Origin: Micromonospora radicis
GTDB lineage: Bacteria > Actinomycetota > Actinomycetes > Mycobacteriales > Micromonosporaceae
Assembly: GCF_003583405.1 (NCBI RefSeq)
Contig: NZ_QXEC01000007.1
Span: 124,001-188,000 of the forward strand
Length of the DNA stretch: 64,000 bases
Reading direction: 5' to 3'
The stretch's first letter is position 1, and each line of letters opens with the position of its first letter. Shown in pieces: positions 1 to 8,568 of the stretch. Position numbers and translations under genes: made by a program. The notes under the pieces were generated by a model. The model was not told where the DNA came from. It ran no database searches and saw nothing but the letters and a program-made list of their open reading frames with translations.

Positions 1-41
1 TGATCCAATGCGATAGATGCGTGCTCCCGCTGGAGGCCCCG

Positions 42-1868
42 ATGAGGTCCGTCCCGACACCCTCGTGGTTCCGTAGCACCGCCGCAATGCTGGTCACGGC
101 CCTCGCCCTCACGGTGGGCGCCGTCGTGGTCGGGCCCGACCGGGCCGACGCCTGGGACAACGGGGTAGCCGACACGCCACCGCTGGGGTGGAACAGCTAC
201 GACGCGTTCAACTGGAGCGTCACCGAGGCGGACGTCCGGGCCAACGCCGACTACATGGCCGCGAACCTGCGACAGCACGGCTGGCAGTACATCGTGGTCG
301 ACTGGGCCTGGTACTACCCCGGCCGGCACAACAACAGTCCGAACCAGGACGCGAACCTGCAACCCCGGCTGCGGATGGACGCCAACGGCCGACTGTTGCC
401 CGACACCACCCGGTTCCCGTCCGCCGCCGGAACCAACGGGTTCAAGCCGCTGGCCGACTACGTCCACGCACAGGGCTTGAAGTTCGGGGTCCACCTGATG
501 CGCGGCATACCCCGTCAGGCCGTCGCCGACAACGTACCGATCCTGGGCACCGCCTGCCGGGCGAACCAGGTCGACAACACCACCACCGCGGCCTGGCTGA
601 ACCTGATGTGGGGCCTGGACATGACCCACCCCTGCGCACAGGCGTACCTGGATTCGACCTTCCAGCTGCTGGCCTCCTGGGGTGTGGACTACGTGAAGGT
701 CGACGACATCGCGGCACCCACCTACCGGCAGGCGGAGGTCGAGGGGTACCGACTGGCCATCCAGCGCAGCGGCCGCCCGATGGTGCTGAGCCTGTCACCC
801 GGCCCGACACCGCTGGCCAGTGGCGCGCACGTCCAGGCCAACGCGCACATGTGGCGGATCGTCAACGACCTGTGGGACAACTGGCCCGCCCTGGACGCCC
901 TGTTCGACCAGCTGCGCAACTGGACTCCGTACCGCCGCACCGGCGCCTGGCCCGACCCGGACATGATCCCCATCGGGCGGCTGTCCAAGTACGGTCCGGT
1001 CGGCTCGCCGCGGTACTCCAGCCTGACCGCCGACGAGCAACGCACCCTCATGACGCTCTGGGCCATCAACCGGGCACCGCTGATGTGGGGCGGGAACCTG
1101 GTCGAGAACCGAGCGACGGAGTTGGCGCTGATGACCAACGCCGCGGTCCTGGCGGTCAACCAGAACAGCGTGAACAACCGCCAACTCCGCGGCGGCACCC
1201 GGCAGGTGTGGACCGCCGACGTACCCGGCGGCGACCACCGGTACGTCGCCGTCTTCAACCGCGAGAACAGCGCTGCCGACGTGTCGGTCAACCTGGCCGA
1301 CCTCGGGATCGGGTCGGCGACCGTGACCGACCTGTGGTCCGGCGCCGCACTCGGCACCGTGACCGGCACGCTCACCCGGCCGATCCCGGCGCACGGCTCC
1401 GGGCTGTACCGGCTCGCCCCACAGACCACCGTGCCCACGCCGGGCAGCTACACCTTCACCGCGAGGCACAGCGGCAAACTGCTCGACGTCTACGACAACG
1501 CGACGATCGACGGCGCGGACGTCGTGCAGTGGGCCGCGAACGGCCAGGACAACCAGCGCTGGCGACTCCAGGATGCCGGGGCCGGCTTCTACTCGGTGGT
1601 CAGCGTCAGCAGCGGCAAGTGCCTGGACGTGTACGGCGGCACCGGCGCGACCGCCGACGGGGTCCGGGTGGCCCAGTGGACCTGCCACGGCGGCACCAAC
1701 CAGCAGTGGCGCCTACAGGATCTCGGCACGGGCTACGTGCAGCTGGTCGCCCGGCACAGCGGCAAGTGTCTCGACGTGTTCAACGCCGGCACCGCCGACG
1801 GTGCCCGCGTGGTGCAGTGGAGCTGCGGCACCGGCGCGAACCAGCAGTGGCGGCGCACCCAGGCGTAG
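42..1868 (+). CDS. secreted GH27 alpha-galactosidase with C-terminal ricin-type CBM13
   Basis: Predicted extracellular alpha-galactosidase acting on galactosides of plant polysaccharides, 608 aa. A hydrophobic signal peptide ends near an ADA motif (about residue 37). The GH27 barrel follows: it opens with TPPLGWNSYDAF and holds the likely nucleophile in VKVDD (about D221) and the likely acid/base in IVNDLWDNW (about D276). After about residue 465 comes a ricin B-type sugar-binding domain with three QxW motifs (QRW, QQW, QQW). I chose the ATG at 42 over the GTG at 21 because GGAGG at 32-36 sits 5 nt upstream. Only 41 bases precede it, so its promoter lies outside the window. Family assignment is firm; exact substrate is inferred. 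Confidence 0.92.
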   Translation: MRSVPTPSWFRSTAAMLVTALALTVGAVVVGPDRADAWDNGVADTPPLGWNSYDAFNWSVTEADVRANADYMAANLRQHGWQYIVVDWAWYYPGRHNNSPNQDANLQPRLRMDANGRLLPDTTRFPSAAGTNGFKPLADYVHAQGLKFGVHLMRGIPRQAVADNVPILGTACRANQVDNTTTAAWLNLMWGLDMTHPCAQAYLDSTFQLLASWGVDYVKVDDIAAPTYRQAEVEGYRLAIQRSGRPMVLSLSPGPTPLASGAHVQANAHMWRIVNDLWDNWPALDALFDQLRNWTPYRRTGAWPDPDMIPIGRLSKYGPVGSPRYSSLTADEQRTLMTLWAINRAPLMWGGNLVENRATELALMTNAAVLAVNQNSVNNRQLRGGTRQVWTADVPGGDHRYVAVFNRENSAADVSVNLADLGIGSATVTDLWSGAALGTVTGTLTRPIPAHGSGLYRLAPQTTVPTPGSYTFTARHSGKLLDVYDNATIDGADVVQWAANGQDNQRWRLQDAGAGFYSVVSVSSGKCLDVYGGTGATADGVRVAQWTCHGGTNQQWRLQDLGTGYVQLVARHSGKCLDVFNAGTADGARVVQWSCGTGANQQWRRTQA

Positions 1869-1883
1869 GGCCCGGCCCGACGC

Positions 1884-2357
1884 TCAGGCGTAGAAGCCGG
1901 CGCGCAGGTTGACGCCGTGTTCCAGCCATGCCTTCAGGCAGCAGAGCATGCTGGTCCAGCCTTCGCAGTTGCCGTACGACGCCTGCTGGCCCTCGGGGGT
2001 GGGCCGCCAGCCCTCCTCCGCGATGGTGACCAGGGTGCGCGCCTCGCCCAGCGGTTCGAACTCCATGGTGACCGTCGTCGAGTAGGCGCCGCCGGCCGCC
2101 CCCTCACCGGGCGGTGCGGTGTCGGCGGCCTCCCACCGCAGCACGATCCGCCGATCCTGCTCCACCTCGACCACCTCGACCGGGAACGCCCCCGGGAAGT
2201 CGGCGAAGTCCCAGCTCACGGTGGCGCCGGTGGCGAGCCGGCCCTTGGCTCCGCCGGTGGTGAAGTAGCGCGAGAGCTGGTCAGGGTCGACGACGGCCTC
2301 GAACACCTCGTGCACCGGACGACCGATCCGTCCAGCGATCTTGAAACGCAGGTCCAC
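1884..2357 (-). CDS. SRPBCC (AHSA1-like) domain protein
   Basis: A 157-aa single-domain START/AHSA1-like protein with the usual opening (VHEVFEAVVDPDQLSRYF), a central beta sheet and a final W-rich helix. Such proteins bind small hydrophobic ligands and are often encoded next to an ArsR regulator, as here. The GTG at 2357 is preceded by GAGGAG, so the longer open frame to 2429, which crosses the shared operator, is unlikely to be translated. It is divergent from the ArsR gene at 2402. The ligand and physiological role are unknown. Confidence 0.85.
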   Translation of the reverse strand: MDLRFKIAGRIGRPVHEVFEAVVDPDQLSRYFTTGGAKGRLATGATVSWDFADFPGAFPVEVVEVEQDRRIVLRWEAADTAPPGEGAAGGAYSTTVTMEFEPLGEARTLVTIAEEGWRPTPEGQQASYGNCEGWTSMLCCLKAWLEHGVNLRAGFYA

Positions 2358-2380
2358 ACTGATCTCCTCGTCCCGGGGTC

Positions 2381-2406
2381 GACATGTTATAGGTTTATAA
2401 CATGTC
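2381..2406. promoter_or_regulatory. perfect 11-bp inverted repeat, probable ArsR operator
   Basis: Arms GACATGTTATA (2381-2391) and its exact complement (2396-2406) flank a 4-base spacer, GGTT. The repeat lies between the divergent SRPBCC and ArsR genes and covers the ArsR start codon at 2402. It also contains candidate -10 boxes on both strands (TATAGG at 2388-2393 on the plus strand). A bound dimer would block both promoters, so autoregulation is inferred. Confidence 0.75.
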
Positions 2407-2776
2407 ACCGCGCGGCACGGACCCCTCAACCGCCGATGCCACGGATCTGGACGGCGTGTTCAAGGCGTTGGCGTCACCGGTCCGGCGCCGGATCCTCGAC
2501 CTGCTCAAGGACCAGGCCCGGACCACCGGCGACGTGTGCGACCAGTTGCCGGAACTGGACCGGTGCACGGTGATGCAGCACCTGCGGGTACTGCAGGCCG
2601 CCGGGCTGGTCATCGCCCAGCGCAAGGGCCGCGAGCGGTGGAACCACCTCGACCCGCTACCGATCAGGCACATCCACGACCGCTGGATCGGCGAGTACGC
2701 CCGCGCCGCCGTGGACAAGCTCGCCGACCTCAGGTCCCGGCTGGAATCCGACCTTCCCTCCCACCCCGGTGGTTGA
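2402..2776 (+). CDS. ArsR-family transcriptional regulator
   Basis: A 124-aa winged-helix repressor of the ArsR/SmtB superfamily. The core reads from LDGVFKALASPVRRRILDLL through a recognition helix near CTVMQHLRVLQAAGLV to a wing containing RKGRERWNHLDP. No cysteine metal-binding motif like CxC is present in the helix, so it belongs to the non-metal ArsR group usually paired with SRPBCC proteins. Its ATG lies inside the palindrome at 2381-2406. With TATAGG at 2388-2393 as the -10 box, the transcript would start almost at the ATG, so translation is probably leaderless. It likely represses itself and the divergent SRPBCC gene. Confidence 0.88.
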   Translation: MSPRGTDPSTADATDLDGVFKALASPVRRRILDLLKDQARTTGDVCDQLPELDRCTVMQHLRVLQAAGLVIAQRKGRERWNHLDPLPIRHIHDRWIGEYARAAVDKLADLRSRLESDLPSHPGG

Positions 2777-2805
2777 TCGGATACGTCGGCGAGCCTACTG
2801 AGAGT

Positions 2806-2831
2806 TCATTCGATGATGTACTGTCAGTCGG
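2806..2831 (+). promoter_or_regulatory. candidate promoter/operator of the ArsR-CDF pair
   Basis: TACTGT at 2819-2824 is a good -10 box 7 nt before the GTG at 2832, suggesting a leaderless transcript. A small dyad, TCAT-tcg-ATGA (2806-2816), overlaps its upstream edge and could be part of the ArsR binding site. The dyad is short, so this is tentative. Confidence 0.4.
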
Positions 2832-3161
2832 GTGAGGATGTCGGGGCACGGGGATTCGTTGGCACGTTTCGGGCATGCCCTGTCCGATCCGGTGCGGGCT
2901 CGGCTGCTGCTCGCGCTGCGCGAGGGGCCCGGCTACCCCGCCGAGCTAGCCGAGTTGCTCGGCACCAGCCGGCAGAACCTGTCCAACCATCTGGCCTGCC
3001 TACGCGGCTGCGGCCTGGTGGTGGCCGTGCCGGAGGGACGCCGTTCGCGCTACCAGCTGGCCGACGCCCGGCTCACCCACGCCCTCGGCGACCTGGTCGA
3101 CCTCGCCCTGGCCGTGGACCCGGCGGCCTGCCCGACGGCCGGCACCGACGGCTGCTGCTGA
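2832..3161 (+). CDS. ArsR-family metal sensor with C-terminal Cys pair
   Basis: A 109-aa ArsR/SmtB winged-helix protein (GHALSDPVRARLLLAL; recognition helix near SRQNLSNHLACLRGCGLV). The cysteines in LACLRGC of the DNA-binding helix, and further cysteines near the C-terminus (ACPTAG, then a terminal GCC), resemble CmtR-type Cd/Pb sensors, where Cys residues in alpha-4 and in the tail bind metal. The TGA overlaps the ATG of the CDF transporter by one base (TGATG), so the two are translationally coupled. It is inferred to release the operon when metal accumulates. The start could be the GTG at 2832 or the ATG at 2838. Confidence 0.87.
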   Translation: MRMSGHGDSLARFGHALSDPVRARLLLALREGPGYPAELAELLGTSRQNLSNHLACLRGCGLVVAVPEGRRSRYQLADARLTHALGDLVDLALAVDPAACPTAGTDGCC

Positions 3162-3877
3162 TGGCCGTCGAGCTGCCGCTGGTCTCCCGGTCCCCCACCG
3201 GACCGTCGGCCGAACGCAGGGCCGTACTGGCCCGCCGGATCCGCTGGTTCGTCGGCGCGACGATCGCGTACAACGTCGTCGAGGCGGTCGTCGCGATCAC
3301 CGCGGGCACCCTGGCCTCGTCCACCGCCCTGGTCGGCTTCGGCCTGGACTCGATCGTCGAGGTCTCCTCGGCCGCCGCGGTCGCCTGGCAGTTCAGCGCC
3401 ACCGACCACCAGCGGCGCGAGCGGGCTGCGCTGCGCGTGATCGCGATCTCGTTCTTCGCCCTGGCCGCCTACGTGGGGGTCGAGTCGGTCCGCGCGCTGC
3501 TCGGCGACGCCCGCGCGCAACACTCGACGGTCGGGCTGATCCTCGCGGCGCTGTCGCTGGCGATCATGCCGGTGCTCTCCCTCGCGCAGCGCCGGGCCGG
3601 GCGGGAACTCGGCTCGGCGTCGGCGGTCGCCGACTCCAAACAGACCCTGCTCTGCACGTACCTGTCCGGCGTGTTGCTCGTCGGCCTGGCCGTCAACTCG
3701 TTGTTCGGCTGGTGGTGGGCGGATCCGGTGGCGGCCCTGGTCATCGCCACGGTGGCCGGCAAGGAGGGCTGGGATGCCTGGCGGGGCCGGGCCTGCTGCG
3801 CACCGGTCGCCGGCACACCCGCCGCTACCTGCGCGGATGTCGGCTGCGCCGACAGCGGGTGTGGCGACGGCCGGTGA
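3161..3877 (+). CDS. cation diffusion facilitator (CDF)-like metal efflux protein
   Basis: A 238-aa membrane protein with about five or six hydrophobic helices. It has the paired acidic CDF motifs: GFGLDSIVE in TM2 and WWADPVAALVIA in TM5. It lacks the usual cytoplasmic C-terminal domain and instead ends in a Cys-rich tail with six cysteines (CC, then ATCADVGCADSGCGD). The ATG at 3161 overlaps the stop of the ArsR sensor; the frame is open back to 2813, but that stretch is antisense-like and overlaps arsR. The expected role is export of a divalent soft metal under control of the upstream sensor. The metal is not determined. Confidence 0.83.
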   Translation: MAVELPLVSRSPTGPSAERRAVLARRIRWFVGATIAYNVVEAVVAITAGTLASSTALVGFGLDSIVEVSSAAAVAWQFSATDHQRRERAALRVIAISFFALAAYVGVESVRALLGDARAQHSTVGLILAALSLAIMPVLSLAQRRAGRELGSASAVADSKQTLLCTYLSGVLLVGLAVNSLFGWWWADPVAALVIATVAGKEGWDAWRGRACCAPVAGTPAATCADVGCADSGCGDGR

Positions 3878-3893
3878 GCAACGGGCCGGATGC

Positions 3894-4553
3894 TCAGCCC
3901 CGGTCGGGTGCCGGGCCGTTGTCGTTGAGCCGGAAGCTGTCGGTCGGTGCCGCGTCGCCCAACTCCTCGAGGATCAGCCCGGAGTCGCGGGAGTGCCGCA
4001 GGAACGCCGAGTTGTTGCTGATCAGGAACGTCTCCGCGGCGCCCTCGGCGGGCGCGATGGTGAACCGCTGACGCGCCTCGTCCTCGTCGCAGTCCGCCCC
4101 CCGCACGTGCAGCGGCTGGCTGTCGCCCGGATTGCGCACCTGCCAGCAGACCGGCTCACCGGGGCCGGAGCCACCACCACGGCCCCGGTACGACATCACC
4201 AGGAAGTCCTGCCCGCCCAGCGGCACCGGTACGAACAGTTGCCGGCCGCTGTCGTCGTCCACCTCGGCGAGCCGTCCCTCGTCGGTCAGCGACAGGCCCG
4301 CCTCGAAGCCGTCGACCCGGGTGACGGTGGCCTGCCGGGTGCCCGAGAGCACCGGCGAGGTGGCCGTCGGCGTCGGGGTGGCCGACGCGGTCCCGGTTGG
4401 GGTGGCCGGTGCCGAGGTCGGGGTGGCGGCGGTCGGCGTGCTGGTGACCTCGGACGTGGCGGCCACGTCGTCGGGAGATGTTCCGCCACAGGCCCCGGTC
4501 GAGATGGCCAGAGCCACCACTGCCGCACCACCGCGCCAACCACGCACCGACAT
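3894..4553 (-). CDS. small secreted lipoprotein-like protein, unknown function
   Basis: A 219-aa protein. The N-terminus is a short signal (MSVRGWRGG, hydrophobic stretch, STGACGG) ending at a lipobox-like cysteine; the residues before Cys are not canonical. A Thr/Pro/Ala-rich linker of about 45 residues follows, then a globular part with four hydrophobic/aromatic strands (e.g. DFLVMSYRGRG, VCWQVRNPG). The ATG at 4553 has GGAGGAGG upstream; the much longer open frame to 5078 runs over the promoter region of the next gene and is rejected. No family recognised. It probably sits on the outer face of the membrane. Confidence 0.7.
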   Translation of the reverse strand: MSVRGWRGGAAVVALAISTGACGGTSPDDVAATSEVTSTPTAATPTSAPATPTGTASATPTPTATSPVLSGTRQATVTRVDGFEAGLSLTDEGRLAEVDDDSGRQLFVPVPLGGQDFLVMSYRGRGGGSGPGEPVCWQVRNPGDSQPLHVRGADCDEDEARQRFTIAPAEGAAETFLISNNSAFLRHSRDSGLILEELGDAAPTDSFRLNDNGPAPDRG

Positions 4554-4966
4554 CGGTCTTCCCTCCTCCACGGGCGGCGCACCGACCGGGTCGGCCGGAA
4601 CTCGACCGGACCGGCCGTGGCACCGCACCACCACTGGCGTCCGGAGAAGGACGTACCCTCGCCCGCCTCCGGTACACCCCCCGCGGTCCGACATCCGGCC
4701 GGGCGGCGGTGAGGTAACCGTCGGTCGGCGGCCCTTGACACTCCGATGTGCCGCCATAAAGGATCTGTCTCGTGCGAAGCGCCCACCTGACGGAGCGAGG
4801 TCACATCGACCTCCTGCGCGTCGCCAGCGCCGCCTGTCGACCCTGCCGCTGACGCCGGGTCTCCCCCTTTCCGCCCGTCGCGGGCGTCCTTCCCGCCGTA
4901 GGTCTCCGGCCCTACGCGCGCGTCCGCGTACGGCACCCGCTCCACTCGACAGGAGAGCTGTCCATC
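4554..4966. other. 413-bp divergent intergenic region
   Basis: It separates the lipoprotein gene (minus) from the M14 peptidase gene (plus). The only clear signal is the candidate promoter at 4735-4762. Open frames crossing this stretch look like composition artefacts. Confidence 0.5.
4735..4762 (+). promoter_or_regulatory. candidate sigma-70 promoter for the M14 peptidase
   Basis: A consensus TTGACA at 4735-4740 is followed after 16 bp by TAAAGG (4757-4762) in an A-rich patch unusual for this DNA. This would give a leader of about 200 nt before the GTG at 4967. Confidence 0.45.
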
Positions 4967-7423
4967 GTGCGCAGAAGAATGTCCGTACGCCTGGCCACCG
5001 CCGGGCTCGCCCTCGGCCTGCTCGGCACGACGGCCTGGGTCGCACCGGCGAACGCCTCGGCGTTGCCGGCCGTCCCACCGTCCTCGCCCGGCCTGGACCA
5101 GATCGCCGGTTACCCCCGGCAGAACGTGTTGCCGGTCTGGCCGGAGAACCCGGCCGACGCTTCCATCCCGATCGGCGTCGTGCCGTACCACGAGATCGCC
5201 ACGAAGCTGAACGCGTTGCAGGCCGCGAGTGACCGGGTCTCCGCCCGGGTGGCCGGCACGTCCAGCGGCGGCCACGACCTGTACGCGGTGGTCGTCACCG
5301 CGCCGGAGTCCCGGGCGCAGGCCCGCCAGCAGGAACAGTGGAAGCGCCTCATCGAGGAGGAGCCGGCGCGGGCGCGCACCGACCGCAGGCTGCTGGCCGG
5401 ATACAAGACGCCGCTGTTCGTCAACGCCAACATCCACGGCAACGAGTGGGAGGGCACCGACGCCGCGCTGCGGGTCATCCAGGAGTTCGCCACCAGCCGC
5501 GATCCCGAGGTGGCCCGGCTGCTGGAACGCAACCGGCTGATCTTCAACGTGACCGCCAACCCGGACGGCCGGATCGCCGGCACCCGGGCCAACGGCAACG
5601 GGTACGACCTGAACCGGGATCTCACCATCGTCTCCCAGCCCGAGACGAACCTGATCCGCGAGCTGATCATCGACACCAAGCCGATCATCACGCTGGACCT
5701 GCACGGCTACGTCAGCCCGACGCTGCTGCACCCGAGCACCCCGCCGCACAACGTCAACAACGAGTACGACCTGTTCATCAAGCACGCGTTGCCGAACGCG
5801 CTCGGCATCGAGGAGGACCTGCGGGCGCTCGGTCACCCCGAGACGCAGCGGGCGCGGATCCCGTTCCGCGACGACGCGCCCGGGGTCTGGGACGACTTCC
5901 CGCCGATCTACGTGCCGTCGTTCGCGCTGTTGCAGAGCAGCATCCCGTACACCATCGAGGCGCCGCTCAACCCGCGTGGAACCAACCTGACGCCACAGGA
6001 GCGGATCCGGCGTTCCGGCATCAACACCGACGTGCACGAGGTGGCCATCAAGTCCTCGCTGCGCTACATCCAGGACCACCGCAGTCAGGTGATCTTCGAC
6101 CAGGCGGAGGTGTACCGGCGCGGCTGGGCCGGTGAACCGCTGCGGGACATCCCCGACGACTTCGTGCCGGGCTGGGGCCCGGAGGACAACTACCAGACGG
6201 TCTTCCCCCGGGCGTACGTCATCCCGACCGGCGCCGCGCAGCGCTCCGAGCCGGCCGCCGCGCGCCTGGTCGACCTGCTCATCGGCAGCGGCGGTCGGGT
6301 GTGGCGGGCCAAGCACGCCTTCCGGGCCGACGGCACGAGCTACCCGGCCGGCTCTTACGTCGTCGACCTGCACCAGCCCAAGCGGGGCCTGGTCAACTCG
6401 CTACTGGAGCCGGGCATCGACCTGACCGACCGGGTGGACGACCTCTACGCCGGTCCGGCGGCCTGGAGCCCGGGACTGACCTGGGGCGCCACCGTCGACA
6501 CGCTGTGGGACAAGAAGCTGCCGAAGGTGCAGCTGACCCGGGTGTACGACGGGGTGGCCACCGGCACCCTGCCGCCCGCCAACACCGACGTACGGCTCGA
6601 CATCCAGGACGCCGCCGACCTGCTGGTGGTCAACTCGCTGATCCGCAAGGGCCTGCGGGTGCACCGGCTCGCCGACGGGTCGGTGGTGGTGCAGGCCAGC
6701 CCGGGCAGCCGCAAGCTGCTCCAGGACGCGGTCCGCACCCACGGCGTCACCTTCGAGCGGGCCCCGGCCCGCTGGCGGGGCACCCCGCTGGGCGAGATCG
6801 TGGTCGGCTACCTGGGCGGTGTCGAGGCACGGGACACCCTGGCCGCCCTCGGCTTCGCGACCCGGGCGGTCACCGCCGCCACGCTTGCCGACACGCTGAC
6901 CGACGAGGTCGACGTGCTGCTGGTGGCCGGCAACCTCAACGTGGCGAACCTGACCACGGCGAACCGGGCCGCGCTGGACGCCTTCCTGGCCCGTGGTGGC
7001 GGCGTGGTCGGCCTCGGCACCGCCGGGGCGATCTTCGGCAACGCCACGTCGCTGCTGAGCGTCACCGCCACCGCCGGGCCGTCGCTGGCCAGCGGGGTGG
7101 CGAACGTGGTGAACCGGGGCGGTCCGGTCACCGCCGACGCCAGCCCGTACGCCTTCATCAGCCAGCCGGTCTGGTTCACCAACCTCGGCGCCGGGGTGAG
7201 CGTGGAGCAGTCGTACGGGCCGGACCCGCTGCTGGCCGGCTGGTGGGCCACCACGGGGGCGACCGGGCAGAGCGCCGCGGCGGGCCAGGCCAGCATCGTC
7301 CGGAGCGTGGGCGCGGCCGGCAACCCGGTGGTGCTCTTCGGCACCAACCCGACGTTCCGGTTGCACCCCAAGGGGCTCCAGCCTCAGCTGGGCCGGGCGT
7401 TGCTGTGGGCCGCGCGGCCGTGA
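4967..7423 (+). CDS. secreted M14-family zinc carboxypeptidase
   Basis: An 818-aa exported metallopeptidase. A signal peptide (about residues 1-31, ending near PANASA) precedes an M14 catalytic domain. The first zinc ligands lie in NIHGNEWE (H157 and E160), the third is the His of LDLHGYVSP (about H246), and the catalytic Glu is in PYTIEAPLN (about E331). The last 400 or so residues form a long C-terminal region without a family I recognise; it includes a glutamine-amidotransferase-like stretch (VDVLLVAGNLN...LARGGGVVGLGTAG). The GTG at 4967 has AGGAGAG at 4951; an in-frame ATG at 4979 is an alternative. A strong hairpin follows at 7457. Confidence 0.9.
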   Translation: MRRRMSVRLATAGLALGLLGTTAWVAPANASALPAVPPSSPGLDQIAGYPRQNVLPVWPENPADASIPIGVVPYHEIATKLNALQAASDRVSARVAGTSSGGHDLYAVVVTAPESRAQARQQEQWKRLIEEEPARARTDRRLLAGYKTPLFVNANIHGNEWEGTDAALRVIQEFATSRDPEVARLLERNRLIFNVTANPDGRIAGTRANGNGYDLNRDLTIVSQPETNLIRELIIDTKPIITLDLHGYVSPTLLHPSTPPHNVNNEYDLFIKHALPNALGIEEDLRALGHPETQRARIPFRDDAPGVWDDFPPIYVPSFALLQSSIPYTIEAPLNPRGTNLTPQERIRRSGINTDVHEVAIKSSLRYIQDHRSQVIFDQAEVYRRGWAGEPLRDIPDDFVPGWGPEDNYQTVFPRAYVIPTGAAQRSEPAAARLVDLLIGSGGRVWRAKHAFRADGTSYPAGSYVVDLHQPKRGLVNSLLEPGIDLTDRVDDLYAGPAAWSPGLTWGATVDTLWDKKLPKVQLTRVYDGVATGTLPPANTDVRLDIQDAADLLVVNSLIRKGLRVHRLADGSVVVQASPGSRKLLQDAVRTHGVTFERAPARWRGTPLGEIVVGYLGGVEARDTLAALGFATRAVTAATLADTLTDEVDVLLVAGNLNVANLTTANRAALDAFLARGGGVVGLGTAGAIFGNATSLLSVTATAGPSLASGVANVVNRGGPVTADASPYAFISQPVWFTNLGAGVSVEQSYGPDPLLAGWWATTGATGQSAAAGQASIVRSVGAAGNPVVLFGTNPTFRLHPKGLQPQLGRALLWAARP

Positions 7424-7456
7424 GCTGACCCGGCGGTGACCTGAGCGGTGCATCGT

Positions 7457-7492
7457 GTGCGGGCCCGCGGCGACGACGCTGCGGGCCCGCAC
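7457..7492. terminator. bidirectional hairpin terminator
   Basis: A perfect 12-bp stem (GTGCGGGCCCGC, 7457-7468, with its complement at 7481-7492) and a 12-nt loop lie between the convergent M14 peptidase and amidohydrolase genes. It can serve both strands. There is no T-run, as is common in actinomycetes. Confidence 0.8.
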
Positions 7493-7608
7493 CCTAGGGC
7501 ACCCGGCGACCGACGACGAGTTGCGTGCCGGTATCCGCCGTGGCCGATCGAGCGCCACGACCGGCCATGTACCGCAGCCGCGCCGGTAGCCGGCTGCCCG
7601 GGTCAGTC

Positions 7609-8568
7609 TCAGTCGTCCCGGCCCGGTCGGGTGGCCAGCAGCCGCAGGGTGTTGGCCCCGGCGACCAGCCGCCGCTCCGCCTCGTCGAGCCCGGCTCGCG
7701 CCAGGGCCGTCTCGACCCGGTCGCGGCTGGTCTCCCGCTGGCCGATCGGCCAGTCCCCGCCGACGAGCACGTGGTCGGCGCCGAGCAGGTCGGCGGCGAA
7801 CCTGATCGCGGCCGGGGTGAAACCCATCGTGTCGAGGTAGACGTGGGCCCGCTGGGTCGCGGGGGCCGCCACGGTGATGCGCTCCCCCTCGTCCGTCGCG
7901 GCGGCCAGGGACAGGCCGGCCACCCCCAGCATCGGGAAGACCACGTGCAGGTCGGGCAGCTCTGCCAGCACCCCGTCGGCCAGCAGCGACAGCAGTGCCG
8001 CGGCGTTGACGGTGCCCCGGGCCAGCGAGGTACCGAACCGACCGAGACCGGCGAAGGCGCTGGTCATGGCGGCCGGGCTGATCGGGTGGGCGAAGACCGG
8101 CACGCCGAGTTCGGCCGCCGCGGTGAGGGTGGGTCGGGCGGCCGTCGCGCCGAGCAACTGCCCGTCCGTGGCGCAGTCGACCACCAGCCCGGACAGTCCG
8201 AGGTCGCGGACGGCACGTAGGGCCTCCTCGGCCGCGCTGTCACCGGCGAAGGCGTCGACGGTGGCCAGGCCCCGGAGCCGCTGCGGGGCGGTGGCCACCG
8301 CCTCGGCGAGATGGTCGTTGAGCCGGCGCAGGTCGTCCGGGCGGGTGCGTTCACCGTGCGGGGTCACCAGGGCCGGTGGTGCGCTGAGCACCCGCAGGTC
8401 GACGCCGTGCCGGCCGGCCTCGGCCAGCAGCCCGTCCAGATCGGCGATCCGACGGGCCAGCCCACGCCACCGCTGCGCCAGCTCTGCTGCGGTGTTGTGG
8501 GGTGGCAGGGCCGGGTAGTCCGGACCGGCGTAGTGGGTGTGGAAGTCGGCGATGTACAGCGGCGGCAT
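7609..8568 (-). CDS. amidohydrolase (amidohydro_2/ACMSD-like)
   Basis: A 319-aa TIM-barrel metal hydrolase, last gene of the aldolase-ABC operon. The N-terminal metal motif HxH is in ADFHTHYAG. Further likely ligands are the His of VFAHPISP and the Asp of VGGDWPIGQ near the C-terminus. This arrangement matches the ACMSD/gamma-resorcylate decarboxylase branch, whose members decarboxylate or hydrolyse carboxylic and lactone substrates. Its ATG (8568) overlaps the stop of the MBL gene by one base, so the two should be co-translated. I chose 8568 because the longer frame is antisense-like within the MBL gene. The substrate is unknown. Confidence 0.86.
   Translation of the reverse strand: MPPLYIADFHTHYAGPDYPALPPHNTAAELAQRWRGLARRIADLDGLLAEAGRHGVDLRVLSAPPALVTPHGERTRPDDLRRLNDHLAEAVATAPQRLRGLATVDAFAGDSAAEEALRAVRDLGLSGLVVDCATDGQLLGATAARPTLTAAAELGVPVFAHPISPAAMTSAFAGLGRFGTSLARGTVNAAALLSLLADGVLAELPDLHVVFPMLGVAGLSLAAATDEGERITVAAPATQRAHVYLDTMGFTPAAIRFAADLLGADHVLVGGDWPIGQRETSRDRVETALARAGLDEAERRLVAGANTLRLLATRPGRDD

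Noticed and set aside
2035..2070. GGTTCGAA-type string reminiscent of a tRNA T-loop
   Set aside because: It lies inside the SRPBCC coding sequence and no cloverleaf arms are present around it. No tRNA was found elsewhere.
4286..6373. 695-codon minus-strand open frame across the M14 gene
   Set aside because: It is antisense to a well-supported peptidase, Arg/Val/Asp-rich without domain motifs, and spans the neighbouring promoter region; typical of high-GC DNA.
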